A DNA stretch of 30,532 nt, from positions 1 through 30,532 of the forward strand of contig JABANP010000588.1 of the NCBI GenBank assembly GCA_013115135.1, given 5' to 3'. Position 1 is the first letter of the stretch; each line of letters starts with the position of its first letter. A model generated the notes under the pieces. It ran no database searches. It was not told where the DNA came from and saw only the letters and a list, made by a program, of their open reading frames with translations. Shown here one piece after another: positions 1-12,300 of this stretch. The DNA is from Perkinsus olseni. Its lineage: Eukaryota; Perkinsozoa; Perkinsida; Perkinsidae. A program made the translations under genes and the position numbers.

Positions 1-814
1 ACGGAGCCATTGGCAGCAAGCTTCCAGTCACGCTAGCGCGTCGCTTGGTATGAGCTACTCCAGTGCGGAGGACGAGATCAGCGCGGAAGGTCAGCGAGGC
101 CGGTGTACGTGATTTCATCATTCAACGCCGTTCCGGCCCTAGTGAGATCCCTGAAGTATATGTGCTCCGGTTGGGGCCATGTGCGGATACTGATAAACAG
201 TGATATCACAATCTGGAGATGGGACGCTTTATCGAGGCGGGGTAAGAAAGTTCATTCAAACTGAGAAAAACTCCTTCCAACTGGCAGCTTACGCAATCGA
301 GGGAATGAGCGCACCACTATCATATAATTCTCTCTTCACCACGCGCCACGACAAGCCGGATTTGCAGGATTTGGAAAGTTCACGAATCAGTTGATTTCCT
401 CCTGTTGGTTGACAAGCAACGATTCCGCCGATCAAGGCCTCAAGCTGCCCGAAGCTTTTAAACCCTCGGTTCGCAGCCCTCGGTTCACAGCCCTCGGTTC
501 ACATACTGGTCTAACCCAATTACTAATTTGTCTACGCCTGGTCTCTGACTGTGGAGGATTGGGTGAGATGATCGACAACACCGCTAACGCAACGTGTCAC
601 AGGAAGGTGAGTGGAAGCTCGAGGCCGAAGAACGCCATCTTACCGGATTGAGGCCGTGCTACGTGTACACTTGTAGAAAAACGGCCAGAATGACTGAGGT
701 GATGAAAAACAACGTGCGAAACCATTACAAAAAATCTTGGTCTGCTTCGACGCAGGTGGTTTTCCAGGAGAACTCTCTTAGCGACAACGTTCGTGCTATC
801 AAGAGCAAACACGA
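1..814. other. No confidently supported gene
   Basis: A frame open from the left edge to a TGA near 110 could be the last exon of a gene entering the window, with no further support. The remaining short ORFs lack motifs or splice logic. The only clear element is the tandem repeat at 461–502. Confidence 0.5.
461..502 (+). repeat. 14-nt tandem repeat, three copies
   Basis: Units at 461–474, 475–488 and 489–502 share the core CCCTCGGTTC. The last two units are identical and the first differs at two positions. Non-coding context. Confidence 0.9.
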
Positions 815-1609
815 TCAGGGCATTGCCCTGTAGAGTCGGTTGGGAACGTAGTCTCCCATGGCGTACATCACATCAGCATTGGCGAACTTGACTCTCTTCG
901 ACTGCACCACGTGATGTAATAAGCTAGCATGGGCAGGGCATGCTTGCTTGAACCTGCTGAGAAGATCTTCCACCGTTTCACCACCGGGAATTTGTGTCAG
1001 CTCATAACCATCATCATCCTCCACCAGGCGATACATATCTGATACATGGCATAGCTTATAGCCCGTGTCCCCGTCGCTCTCCTTGCACTGTAACCTCACA
1101 TTAACGAGTCCATCCGCCTGAACTTTGTACCGCATACGGAAAAGCGTCTTCGAATCATCAGAATAGTATCTCCCTTCACTCAACCGGGACCACTGCCGTT
1201 TTAGAATGATACGTTCACCGCCAAGCTGAGTCACTACATCGCTCAGGTAGTTAACATAGAAGAAACGGAAATCGTTCCTTTTGATACGAAGTTTGCGACA
1301 AACAGCTCTTGCTCGGCGGCGCCAACGACGATATTGCCTGGCTTGGCGTCCGCGCTTGCGGAACCTGTGCAGCGTGGTATCGTCTTTGCGAGGCCAACGC
1401 AGTTTGAACCAACCGTCTTCGAACCGTCGTTCACATTCTATAGAGAACATTCCTCTGCCGTCCTTGGTGGCGTTAAAAGTAATCTTTACTGGCCCACGTC
1501 CATCATGTGATTCAGACGGATAGGAAAAATTGCCATACCACAGCGGGCTGCGGGCATCGACGGGGAACACGACCAATGATAGGGAAAGGAAGAACCGAAT
1601 GGCCACCAT
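815..1609 (-). CDS. Predicted secreted protein with Arg-rich stretch, unknown family
   Basis: Intronless 264-codon ORF with an N-terminal signal peptide (residues 1–~20; hydrophobic run RFFLSLSLVVFPV, likely cut after VDA or ARS). Residues ~82–110 are very basic, with alternating Arg/Lys such as RKRGRQARQYRRWRRRAR, a possible proprotein-convertase region. The rest is mixed α/β with several Cys (for example QCKES and YKLCHV) that could pair in the secretory pathway. I recognise no domain. Genes of this kind, short, intronless and secreted, are common lineage-specific products in perkinsids; that is inference. The opposite strand also carries ORFs here but they lack coding character. Confidence 0.65.
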   Translation of the reverse strand: MVAIRFFLSLSLVVFPVDARSPLWYGNFSYPSESHDGRGPVKITFNATKDGRGMFSIECERRFEDGWFKLRWPRKDDTTLHRFRKRGRQARQYRRWRRRARAVCRKLRIKRNDFRFFYVNYLSDVVTQLGGERIILKRQWSRLSEGRYYSDDSKTLFRMRYKVQADGLVNVRLQCKESDGDTGYKLCHVSDMYRLVEDDDGYELTQIPGGETVEDLLSRFKQACPAHASLLHHVVQSKRVKFANADVMYAMGDYVPNRLYRAMP

Positions 1610-3368
1610 TGTTAAGGGAAGAAGAGCCTACACTCCAAAAGACGGGCTCGGTTCGGCTTAGTGTTGTTCCGAGTACCGGCCCTCAACGACGACAGTTCTC
1701 CACCGACAATCAATCGTCCCAAGTGGCAAGGCGTACGGATTTCATTTGTAGGCCTGGTATTGAAGGTCACAGCAAGGCACGGAAATCGGAGTCGGCGGAT
1801 CTAACAGTTGTGTTTCGCAGTGCCGGCTTCCTGCCAGGGCCGGAGATGAGCGAGTGACGCCGTGATCTCGAATCGACCGGAGACAGCCGTCCGTCTACCT
1901 AATGTTTAGTTAGAACTTCACACAAGAATGCATAGCGCTGGTATTAAGAATATGAAAGACCATCGCTTGACTATCTATGAAATGATCAAGTACCACACAG
2001 TATCAGCACAGTATCGATGAAGATCGTACGGAACAGCTACGACCAGGTCACGTGCTGCGCGTGACGCCTAGGATGATGGGCAGCTTTTAGCTAAATAGTT
2101 TACGGAAATTTTCCGCGTATTGGTCGCCCGTGTATAGGTTTCTCCCAGTGGAAAGTCGTTCTCTGAGGGCTTTGCTATAACACTAGTCTGTTGCCTGCCG
2201 CAGGGTTGCGGGTTATGTAGAATTGCGTCCGTCTCACATTTCACGCTTCCCCCTGACCGAGCAAGTAAGTTACTTGAAGTAACATGCTGTGCTGTACGGT
2301 CTCGGACACGGCCATAAGGGCTGAGGACAATGGTAGTACCATTATGGTACACCTGGTGTATTCTGTTCGTTAACCGAGAGACTGATCACGACGAGGACTG
2401 TCGCTCACTTCTAGTGATCATGACCGACTTGAACAGCAACAGTTCTACTACTACTGCACCTGTCTCACAACATTGCATTCCTATTTCTCAGTTCGCGTTG
2501 GTCCTTAGCAAACACCGTGTGCCTTCAGGCGTGAGAGGCGTAGCTAGTACTCCTAGGGATACTTCCCTCTCGGTGTGTAGCCCGCTCCCTCTTAGCAGAA
2601 TAGGACGGGCTGCGCACGTGCCTCCTACTGAGACATCACTGTGCGTCGCCTTCACAGCATATTACTACTCGTGCATCCGCTCGGAGGCTATGAGCAGGGC
2701 TCAGTCGAGGCTTCCATGCCGCAACCAATGTTCGATGGACGGAGAGTCGGGTGACCAGTAATCCACACGCTGTGAGCTCCCTCGTGTTTCCACAGGACTC
2801 TGGTCGATTGTAGACCTGTGTCCGATATCCTAAGGCTCCGTGATGCGTCGTGAGCAGCCGTAAGGGCATTCTTCAGTTTCGATGCCTTCCTCAGTTCACT
2901 GCTGCCAGGCTATCCAAACAGTTGCTCCGTGTTGTGTTGCCGTCAGTCTATCTTCTCATATTGTGTTTTCCGAGTAACCGCTAGGCCTATTGGCCGTTGT
3001 AACCGTTGGCACATGACGAAAGTGGCCACTTCAGTACATCCTGAGTTAGGGGCCACGAACGTAGGCCCTTGGGTGTATTTCTCTGCGCCTCATCGGCTAT
3101 TCGTCGAGACACAATCATAGCAGCGCAATCTCCGCCGGACCCTTTCATATTTTGATTTGCCTTCTAATGTTGCGGTCTGTGGGAATCGAACCTGAGTCGT
3201 TGGATGGCTCCTTCGTCATTTCTCCCGCGAGATTATACACTTCTTGTTACGCTTCGCAGCTGGCTTTGGCGCGGAACTGCGAAGACTTTCTCTCGTGCCG
3301 TGAGCTTGTCATGAATCTCTCTCACCTGAAACTTTCCCTACTAGTTGTTTGCTTCCGCCAAATTGTCG
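1610..3368. other. No supported gene (about 1.8 kb)
   Basis: This stretch separates the minus-strand secreted-protein gene from MyoF. Short ORFs on both strands (for example 2330–2761) are Ser/Cys/Arg-rich without recognisable motifs or plausible splice partners. A small palindrome, CGGAAA-T-TTTCCG, is at 2103–2115. Promoters for the divergent pair should lie here, but I recognise no core element. Confidence 0.5.
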
Positions 3369-6300
3369 ATGCCCCAAGCAGAGAACACCTCGGCGGTTCG
3401 GGCGCCATCATCACTACCCGAGTATCCTAAGGGTAGGTCAACTACCTCTCCCATCATGAGCTAGGTCATGTAGCGTATCTTATTAACCTCAGGCACACAG
3501 GTGTGGATACGGGACGATGAGCTGGTATGGAAGTGCTGTGAGATACAGAGTACTGTAGGGGATGATTTCATCGTCAAGTTCGACGATGACACCGAGGCCA
3601 AGATACCCAGGCAGCAGGAGGTAGTACTTGGAAAGCTTCTCACTTTGCTTGGTCTGTTCACTTTGATCGTTTCCAGTTCCATCTTCGAAATAAGGACGTC
3701 TTCTCCTCGGAAGGGTTGGTAGTACTGGACGATCTCACCCAACTACAACACTTGCATGAGCCCGCGTTACTACATGCCCTGCAAATACGCTTCGACACCG
3801 ACAAGATCTACACCTTCACAGGTCGGTCTTGCCAGTCGGATGATACCCTCCTTCCGATTGGAGTATTCTCAGGTCCGATACTGATAGCGATGAACCCATT
3901 CAAACGTATACCGGGCCTCTACGACATCGATAAGCTCGACCAAGTGCTGCGGAACCCAGCATGTGCCAGAGAGCCTCACGTCTTCGCTGTGTCGAACTAC
4001 GCGTTCAGAGGCTTATGCGACACGGAAACGCCGCAGACTGTGCTCATCTCTGGAGAGTCTGGTAATAGTGAAGGGAGCGTCACAATGAGCGGAAGAGAGG
4101 TCCTTCCCAGGCGCCGGTAAAACCGAAACGACGAAGTTTGTGATGAAATTCTTGGCCCTCGCTGGTGCCGGGGACCAGGGCGTGTCTAATGTCGAGAAGA
4201 AGGTCTTAGAGAGCAATCCGGTGCTCGAGGCCTTCGGAAACGCCCGTACTCTGAGGAACGACAACTCTTCTAGGTAAGCTTGCGTGTGTGAGTGATTGGC
4301 TGGTGAATGGCCCGGAGCAGGTTCGGCAAGTTTATCCAACTTCAATTCAAGGATACATCGCGGCATCGTCATCATCACGCCTTTCATGGTCCTCGGGGGA
4401 GCACTGCTGCTTACCTCCGCCGGGAACTGGAGACTTCGGAATTTTCTAACACCTACAGATTAGCGGGAGCCAAGACGCAAACCTATCTTCTCGAGAAGGT
4501 ACTGTGCAGCTGGTGCCTCCCGGGTGGTGACTCTAGAGCTCGTGGCTTGTGATTCAGGTCCGAGTCTGTGACCAACAGGAGGGGGAGAGAAACTACCATA
4601 TCTTCTACCAGTGTGCTGCGGCTGCCATGGCCGTCGCTGGCTCGGTGAGTCCGACCTGTGTTGTGATGGAAATTGATGTGACGGTTTTGTCAGAAACAGT
4701 ATAAGTTTCCGCAGTACCTCGAAGATGCCCCTCAGAGCGCAGAGATCGATCTCACTGGCTTCAGCGATGTATCGACGTTCAAGTATCTCACTAAGTCCAG
4801 TGCACTGGTATTGGATGATGTTGATGATGTCGAGCAGTTTGAGATTACCAGTAATAACGGCTCGGGCTTTGAGCGTGGCTGAATTTAATAAGCGTGACTG
4901 TGACATATCCAGCGGTCGAAGCTTGCTTAAGTCACGCTGTGCTGGAAACTGTTCGACCGCCCGAAAATTGCAGCGTGATGTACTCGGCATGGGGCAAGGA
5001 AAGTTAAGCCTAGTCCTAGTGAGCCTCTGGGGTTCGCTGAGTACATTGTGATTCGATACGGTTATCGGGCGGGGTATTTACCCCATACTGATACGAGTAA
5101 CGTCCTGAAGTGTGGTAAACCTGTTGTCTTAGTCCGGGCTATGCTGACCATCGGGATCTCGGTACCGGAGATCAACTCCATGATGAACGTCATAGCAGCT
5201 GTGCTACGACTGGGCAATGTAATAAATGGGTGGGGGCATGGTCTTTATGATGATTTTAATTTTCCTTCAGATCAAATTCCGTTCTCCAAATTGGGATAGT
5301 GACGCATCGGAGTTGGACCCGAGCAGCGGGCCGGACTTCTTCCTTCTCATGAGGCTGTTGGGGTTGGAAGATGCTGAGGCCTTCCTCAGGGCCCTCACCA
5401 CCAAGACTATCACAACCCGCATGGAGGTGTATCACACCCCGGTCAGCGTCCATACTGTAATAGCGTCTCTCGCCGGTCTGTTGTGAACTGGTTCTGCTGT
5501 GCTTCAGGCGGTGGAGTCGTGTGATTCCCTGGCACGGCAGCTGTACGGGCTGCTGTTCTTGAGGGTCGTCTCTCGAACCAATGATTCAATCGGTAATATC
5601 GGGATATCTGTAGCAGTGGAATCTACTGAGGACTGTTTTCTCAACGCACACTGGTCTGCCAAAGCTTGGAACAAAGCTAGCGGAGAGCTCTCGACATCTC
5701 TCACGATGCATGCCTATAGTAACCGTGGCGTGCCATGGATGGCACACGCTAAGGCATGGCAAAGCCCCGAATCAACGGAGCGATCGAAAGCTCACGTGTG
5801 CTGCCAAAAGTGACTGACCGGCTTGGGTGTAACTTCATAGTCCCTTCGGCATTCGAGTATGGGAGAATCTTTTCCTTGTTAGGTTACGATCCCAAGGCCA
5901 AGCTCTTCTGTGGGGTACTGGATATCTTCGGCTTTGAATGCTTCAAGGTCAACTCATTCGAGCAGCTCTGCATCAACTACACCAATGAGAGGCTACAGCA
6001 GTTCTTCAATAATTTCATTTTTAAGATGGAGGTAATAATGATTTCAAGACGAATTTCCGCGTATCTTTCTTGGTTTGACCTATCACGAAAGATACGTCGG
6101 AAAACCGACCCTGCCACTCGAACTGAATTGAGAATCGCATCGCTCAATCGTCGTGAGCTCACCGCGCCTCTTTGTAGGAGCAACTGTATGCTGAGGAGGG
6201 CATCGCCTGGGACCCTCTTGACTTCCCAGACAACCAGGATGCTGTGGACCTCCTGGCCGACTCTCGAATGGGTATCTTTGCTCTGTTGGACGAGGAATGT

Positions 6301-9300
6301 GTCATACCTGGGGGCTCGGATAAGAACTTCTGCTCCAAGCTGTGCCATCGCTACAAGGACCATCGGAGGTGAGAGATGGTGATGGCTGTGGAGAGGATGA
6401 TGGTCTGTTCAGGTTCGATATCGTCAAGACTAGACAGGACTGTTTTGTGGTGAACCATTTTGCCGGGCCGGTGGAATATGATACTGAGGGCTTCATGGAC
6501 AAGAATAAGGACCAGGTACTTGGAGGGGATGCTGCGGCTTTTGTTAGTCTGGGTTGTGATGGCTCATCATCGTAATGATGAGTGAAAATTTCCGTTGACA
6601 TTGCAATGGACATCATTCCAGTTCACGTAGTGGGAATCACAACAGCTTGATCAACACCAAATTTTACATAATTTTTCGAGGATTGCTCGAGGGATGTTCC
6701 CTCCGCAGCCCCCCGCTCTTAGGCGGCCTGTTTTCTCCTGCGCTACTGCATTGGTGATTGATCGTTGTTGTTGTTGCCTGTAGATGTCGTACTCCTTGTT
6801 TAAAGTGATGAAGGCGTCGACGTCGGCATATGTCTCCACCCTCTTTACGGAGTATGAGGACACCAAGTTCCAGGACCCAGACTCGGCCCCGAGCGGCAAG
6901 TCCAAGAAGAAACTTACGACCATCAGTGGAGAGTTCAAACAGCAGCTGAACGAGCTGATGGTAGGACAGACGCATCTTAGGTTGAAGAGGGTCAGTGACG
7001 GATATCTGCAGGATACGGTGAAGGAGACGGAGCCGCACTTCATTCGGTGCATCAAGCCCAACCCGATGAATCTCCCTGATGTCTACGATCGACCGAGCGT
7101 CTGTGAGCAGCTCCGATACGGCGGTGTTCTGCAGGTGAGTAGCCGCCCCTCTGTGATTGTCTTTGTATATACGGAAGCTCAGGCCATTCAAGTGTCCCGA
7201 GCGGGGTATCCCGTGCGAATCTCTCACGAGGATTGCTGGCTGGACTACATGCAGCTGGTGAAGGGTAGGATGATGGTAGTAGATGGCTGCTCCTGTGTAG
7301 CGGTTGTCTTCAAGGTGACCTAGCTGAGTACCTGGCGGAGCCGGACATGTCGAAGAGATGCTTGAAGCTGCTCACGACAGTGTCCAAGGTAGTGGTAGTC
7401 TGTAGAGGCTTCTCGGTAACAGCCTGGATGGTGTTCAGACGCTGGGCATTGAGGATGGCCTGTGGGAGGTTGGCAAGACTTTGGTGTTCTTCAAGCAGAA
7501 GGCCTTCGATGCGCTCCAAGTGAGTCGTGGTGGTGCCGGCGTCTATTACTTAACGTCGATCGTCCTCTCAGAACGCTCGATTGGAACTGCGCGCAGAGGC
7601 AGCTACGAAGATCCAGGCTCAGTGGCGGGGTCTGCGGACTCGGGCGTGGTATCAGTTTGCCATCATATGCCTGGTGAAGATACAGGCTCTTATGCGGGGC
7701 AAGATCGCCAGAATTCGGGTGGCCAACATCCGTCGGGAGTCCGCCGCTCTCAGGATTCAGAGCTGGTAAGGGCGGCTAATCACGATAGACAGCGAGTGTG
7801 ATGTGGTGACGTCAGGTGGCGTATGATAAAGGAGAGGGTGAGGTACGAGGATGTAGTGCGCAAGGTCGTCCTCATACAGTCGGTCCAGCGTGGCAGAATG
7901 GCAAGGGCCTTTGCCGAGGAGGTTGGTTGGCAGTGGATGGGGGATGGATGGTAGGGTGTATTGTTGTCAGTATCGGGTGAATACAGCAGCAGCGAGGATC
8001 CAGGCGGCATGGAAGGCTTGGCACGTGCGGCGGCAGTATCTTGCCCTGCGGGCTAGTGTGCTGACAGCTCAGAGGCAGTTCAGGATGAGGGCTGCCAAGA
8101 TGCAGCTGAGGAGGCTGAAGCAGGAGGCGAAGGTGAGGGGAGGGAGGCAGCCAACTTGGCGTCCTGGATGGCTGAAGGTCTCAGGAAGTTGGATCGTTGT
8201 TGGCCAAGTACCAGAACGCCCAGGCTGAGGTTACTTCTGTTAAGAAGAAGCTTGCTGAGACCGAGGCGTTGCTGCTGCAGTCAAGGAGTGAGAATCAGCA
8301 GTTGAAGACGGGCAGAGAGGTGAGGAGCTGCATGGGGGGCTGGTCTGCTGACTGTTGCCATCAGACGCTGAGTCAGCGTATTGTTCTGTTGGAGGGGCAG
8401 TTGGACGCCGCTGTGAAGAAGCACCACGAAGAGATGGAGCAATTGGCGTCACAGCATACTGAGGAGCTTGCCGCAGTCGGTGGTAGTAGTAGCAGGGTGC
8501 CGGGATCGAACCTGCGTCTCTGAGTGAGGGGCTTCAGGTGCTGCATTGGTAGCGGGAGGCGCTGCTGGTGCTGGGGCTATGGCTGGTGAAGCGAGTGCTG
8601 GTCAGTCGGTGGTCTCCACGGCTGCCACTGGCGGTGGCCCTGCTGGTTTGTCGAGAGTATCCTCGCCTCGGGTGTCGCCCTCGGGGAGCATATCAAGTCC
8701 TTCGGCCTCGGCGGTAAGGCTGGGGGTGTTGTGTCGTCCAGTGTGCATCGGTCTGTGATCAGGTTGGGCTCGATGCCGCTGCTGCTGCTGTCGCGGGAGG
8801 TGCAGAGAGCGCCTCGGTGGTACGGCTGAGGCAGTCGCTGGTTGACGCCAACTCCAAGAGTGAAGTGTTGGAAAGCGAGAATGAGAGGCTGAAGGAGGAG
8901 CTGGCACGGGTCAATAAGGAGAGGGAGGTAGTACGGGTATCTTTCATGCGGGAGGCCGTGGGTTCGATTCTCCGCCGGGTCGTTTTCTCCTCTATCGTTA
9001 TTGCTATTCAGGAGTCGGAGGCCAAATACCAGACCATGTTGAAGAACACAGTCTACCAATCCCAAGCTGCCACTCATCAGGGTCCTGCCCCGTCGAGAGC
9101 CGCCACAGATGCTGCTGGTCTGGGCGCGCGCAATGTGGATATCCAGCTGGTCGGACCTCAGGGAGTGGTAATTGGGATGCGGTGAAGTCGTGGTATAGGA
9201 TCACCCCTTTGATTGTTCTATAGGGCAAGTCACCTCTCCTGGCCGGCCTTATTCAACAGCTCGATCCGAGCAAGATGCCGGAGTTCGAGCGAAACCGGTC

Positions 9301-12300
9301 TAACCTGATGGCCCACTACCAGCTGCAATTCAAAGACAACGCCGGCAGGGACAGGTAAGGAGGCTGCTGCTGGTCCTTCAGGAGGGCTTGCTTGGGTGTA
9401 GGGTACTGAAGGTTCTGGACTGCAACGGCAACAAGAGGGCCCAGCATTTGGTGAGGGAGTGGTTCGCCCGGTCGCGATGGGTAGGCAAGGGAGGGGATCT
9501 GTATTATGGAACTGTTGTTATTGTTACAGGTCATCTGCGTGTATGATATGTGTTCGAAAGATTCCTTACACCAGGCATTGGACCTGATGAGGGAAGGCGG
9601 CCGGATGGGCGCTAATGTAATAACCTCATGCGCTGATCGACGCGTACGCAGCGAGCGTTCTACCCTAAGAAGTTCTGGATGGTTATGATCGCTCCTCGCT
9701 GTCGGCTTCAAGGCGAGCGTTATAGGCCGGAAAAAGGATTTTGCGTAGACTAACGGTCCCTGTGGCGTGCGTTGCCATACAGGGTCTTCCTTCTGAAGTC
9801 CTTCTGGCCACACTGTTATCCTCTGCTGACCTCACTATGGGCTTGTGGCTTGTTTTACTGTTGGTGGATGGTCAGGTCCTGTTGTTCGGCAACCTCCAGC
9901 CAGCCCAAGCAGGCAAGGCGGCTGCTGCGCCGGTAGACGTTATGGAGGCTAAGGATGCTGCAGCTAGTGCCAACGCTCTGGCTGTGGAGGGCAACAGGCT
10001 GATGGACGCTGTAACGATTGGAGTGGTATGGACTGCTTCACCATTCTCGCTATAGGTACGACTTATTTTGAGTGACCTCGATGCTAATAGAGTTGCCGCC
10101 GCCGCCTCTCAACAGCCACCGAGTCGAAAGGAGACTGCTGTAAGTGAGGGATGCGGTCACGGACTGATGGTGATTACTAAAATCTACGATGCCCTAGCCA
10201 GGTTGTCTGATGGTCTCGACGGTGCTCGATTCCGTTGTGCTGCAGGTCTCCTCGACAGCGTCATCATCATCAACAGCAGCAGGAGGCGCTGGGGCAACGC
10301 CATCAAGTCGTGCGCTGCGGGCAGACTCCCATGCCAGCTCTCATACACTGAGTGGTGCATTGGAGACATTCAAGGGCTGGTTCAAGGGTTCGGGTAGTAG
10401 GGGCAAGGGTCGCAGGCAGCTCCATCGTACTCGTCGTCATCATTTTCCATTTTTGTGTGTGTCTCCGGCCAGTGAGGCTGCTTGATTGAATCTTTTTTCT
10501 CACGAGAGGTGCCCCTTCCAAGGGTTGAGTGGATTACGGTTGTGATGGGTGTCAGGATCGTCGTCTTCCTCCTCGTCCGGGTGGCCTGGCCTGCACCCTA
10601 TGCAGGTCATCCGTGCCGGCTGGAGGCCTTATTTCTTCCAATGATAGTACTGAATGCTAATAAACTGCGCTTTAGACGTACAAACTCACAGTATCGCTTG
10701 TGGTGGTGCTGTGGAGTGTGCTGTTGCTGTACTAGCTGTCTTCGAAAGGAGGAGGCACAAAGGCCACTGAAGCCATTCTTGGCGCCTTTCGAGTCCTAAG
10801 AGACTCTTAGTAATGCTTGTTAAGTTATAACCTTGAGCGTTCCTCCTCCTCTTCCGAGTTGTTGGTTGCTGTCACTGTCATCCTTCCATCGTCGATGCGT
10901 TGTTAATGGGCTTCATGGCTATCTCTCGTGATCAGATAACAAAGCTCATCGTTCTGGGGGAGTATTGAAGGCATCGCTACGGGGCAACAAGACGATGAAA
11001 GAGCGTGGTAGTCCGAATAAGGATCCGCCGGTGGCAGACGTCCGACCTGTGCAGGAAATACAGGTAAGGGCTCAGCTGATGCGAATGATCCTTTATTGCC
11101 ATACCACACCTTTCCCTACAGGACTCTGAAACTGCTGTGACGTGTATTGCATTCGGACAGGAGAAGTTGCATCGATCGCACATCCTGCTGGCCGCGGCCT
11201 CCAAGGATGGTAGGCGACGGCTTGACAGACGCCGGCGTTATCAGGGCGTCTTCGACTATGATACGACCAGTGATGAGCATGAAGACTCTCACGGCGATCA
11301 GAACTGCTTTATTTGATTACTATTATTTCTACTATTGATTGCCGCGCATAAGGTACGGTCGTTATATACCGTTGCTACCGTACCGAGATGGAGCTGGCTC
11401 GCCTGGACCCGTCCGATTTCCCCAACGACGATGCGTCGGCCGATCGGCAAGAGGCTCCGGGCGCCAAGGTTGTCCTGCATTCGAGGCTGGTAGGCGGCCA
11501 CTTGTTTCGCTTGGTCTCGTCCGCGTGTCTGTTCGCCCGGTTGAAAGTATGAAGTTTGTTTGAGGGCAGCTCGACTGTCTAGAAGGCCGATTGCGTGTAC
11601 TCTTATTTATTGTCTGAAAATGGCAGTGATTCTAGCGGAGCGATGCTCACGTTACGATTGTATACTACTTGATTCCTGTGTTGTTGCTGTTGTTCCTCAT
11701 CCGCTGTTGTTTCGATACCTGTTGGTGTGTTCAGGTTGGTCACAGTAGGGCGATCACGTCTATGTTTTTCAATCTGCTGGAGGACACTATCGTCACCACC
11801 AGCATCGACAAGTCGGTGCGCTTCTGGATGGTGGATACTGGAGAGATGCTTAAGGTGGGCGTCGGCCTTCCGACTCTCTGATGGTGCTTATGCTGTTGCA
11901 GGTCTTCACGGATAGCTCGCCCGTGCCGGTGGCGTGCTTCCTGCCGTTCAACCCGCAAGTGTTCGTGGCGGCCAACTCCAATGCGGTGCTCCGTCTGGTA
12001 GGTGGGGTGGTTGTCGTCACGGGGTGTGATGTAGTAATCAGGTGAACGTTCAAAATGGATTGGTACTGCAGAAGTTGGAAGGTGGAGACAGAAGTGCGGT
12101 GCCTCCGGTTCGACGACACGGGCCTCTTCCTGCTGGCGGGAACTAAAAACGGCGCTATCCACGTGCTGGAGGCAAGCGACAGGTAATCACACAAGCCGCG
12201 GTTGATTCTTTCGGAAACTCTTGGGGAGGGTGGTGATGATATCGATCGGCTCTGGAGCGTCGTAGTGTTCGAGAAGGGGCGGGCTGCTGCCTCCCTGGAC

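Larger units (their letters stand above)
3369..7519 (+). other. Myosin motor domain of the MyoF gene (exons 1–19)
   Basis: Exons read: 3369–3432, 3494–3620, 3677–3821, 3873–4061, 4111–4273, 4321–4362, 4459–4498, 4558–4644, 4694–4850, 5133–5218, 5271–5456, 5508–5592, 5883–6031, 6178–6368, 6413–6515, 6784–7134, 7183–7264, 7315–7388, 7439–7519. The P-loop GESGAGKT is split by the 4062–4110 intron. Switch I reads NDNSSRFGKF across the 4274–4320 intron. Switch II reads DIFGFE near 5925. The actin-binding region is marked by [13 protein letters not shown] near 7030 and the converter by [11 protein letters not shown] near 7470. All junctions here keep phase, including the GC–AG intron at 4363. The motor spans about 800 residues, normal for the family. 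Confidence 0.9.

Noticed and set aside
2330..2761. 143-codon plus-strand ORF as a gene
   Set aside because: Ser/Cys-rich composition, no motif, no splice partner, and an overlapping minus ORF of equal quality.
3160..3260. Minus-strand tRNA gene suggested by GGTTCGATTCCC
   Set aside because: Only two of five T-stem pairs form, and no acceptor stem or D-arm can be drawn.
4725..5051. 108-codon ORF as an extra exon between motor exons
   Set aside because: The flanking motor exons join in phase ([13 protein letters not shown]) across 4851–5132, leaving this segment as intron.
7389..7438. A 34-nt or 17-nt intron at the MyoF converter
   Set aside because: The 34-nt version breaks frame and the 17-nt one is implausibly short. 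A 50-nt intron ending at 7438 keeps frame and gives [15 protein letters not shown].
8485..8570. Minus-strand tRNA gene inside a MyoF intron
   Set aside because: The T-arm is fair (4 of 5 pairs), but there is no D-loop GG and the 5' part would overlap a MyoF exon.
9783..9875. Exon reading [12 protein letters not shown] plus a hydrophobic run in the MyoF tail
   Set aside because: It is open and in phase, but a hydrophobic segment is unlikely in this tail. Direct joining of 9616 to 9876 gives a smoother sequence.
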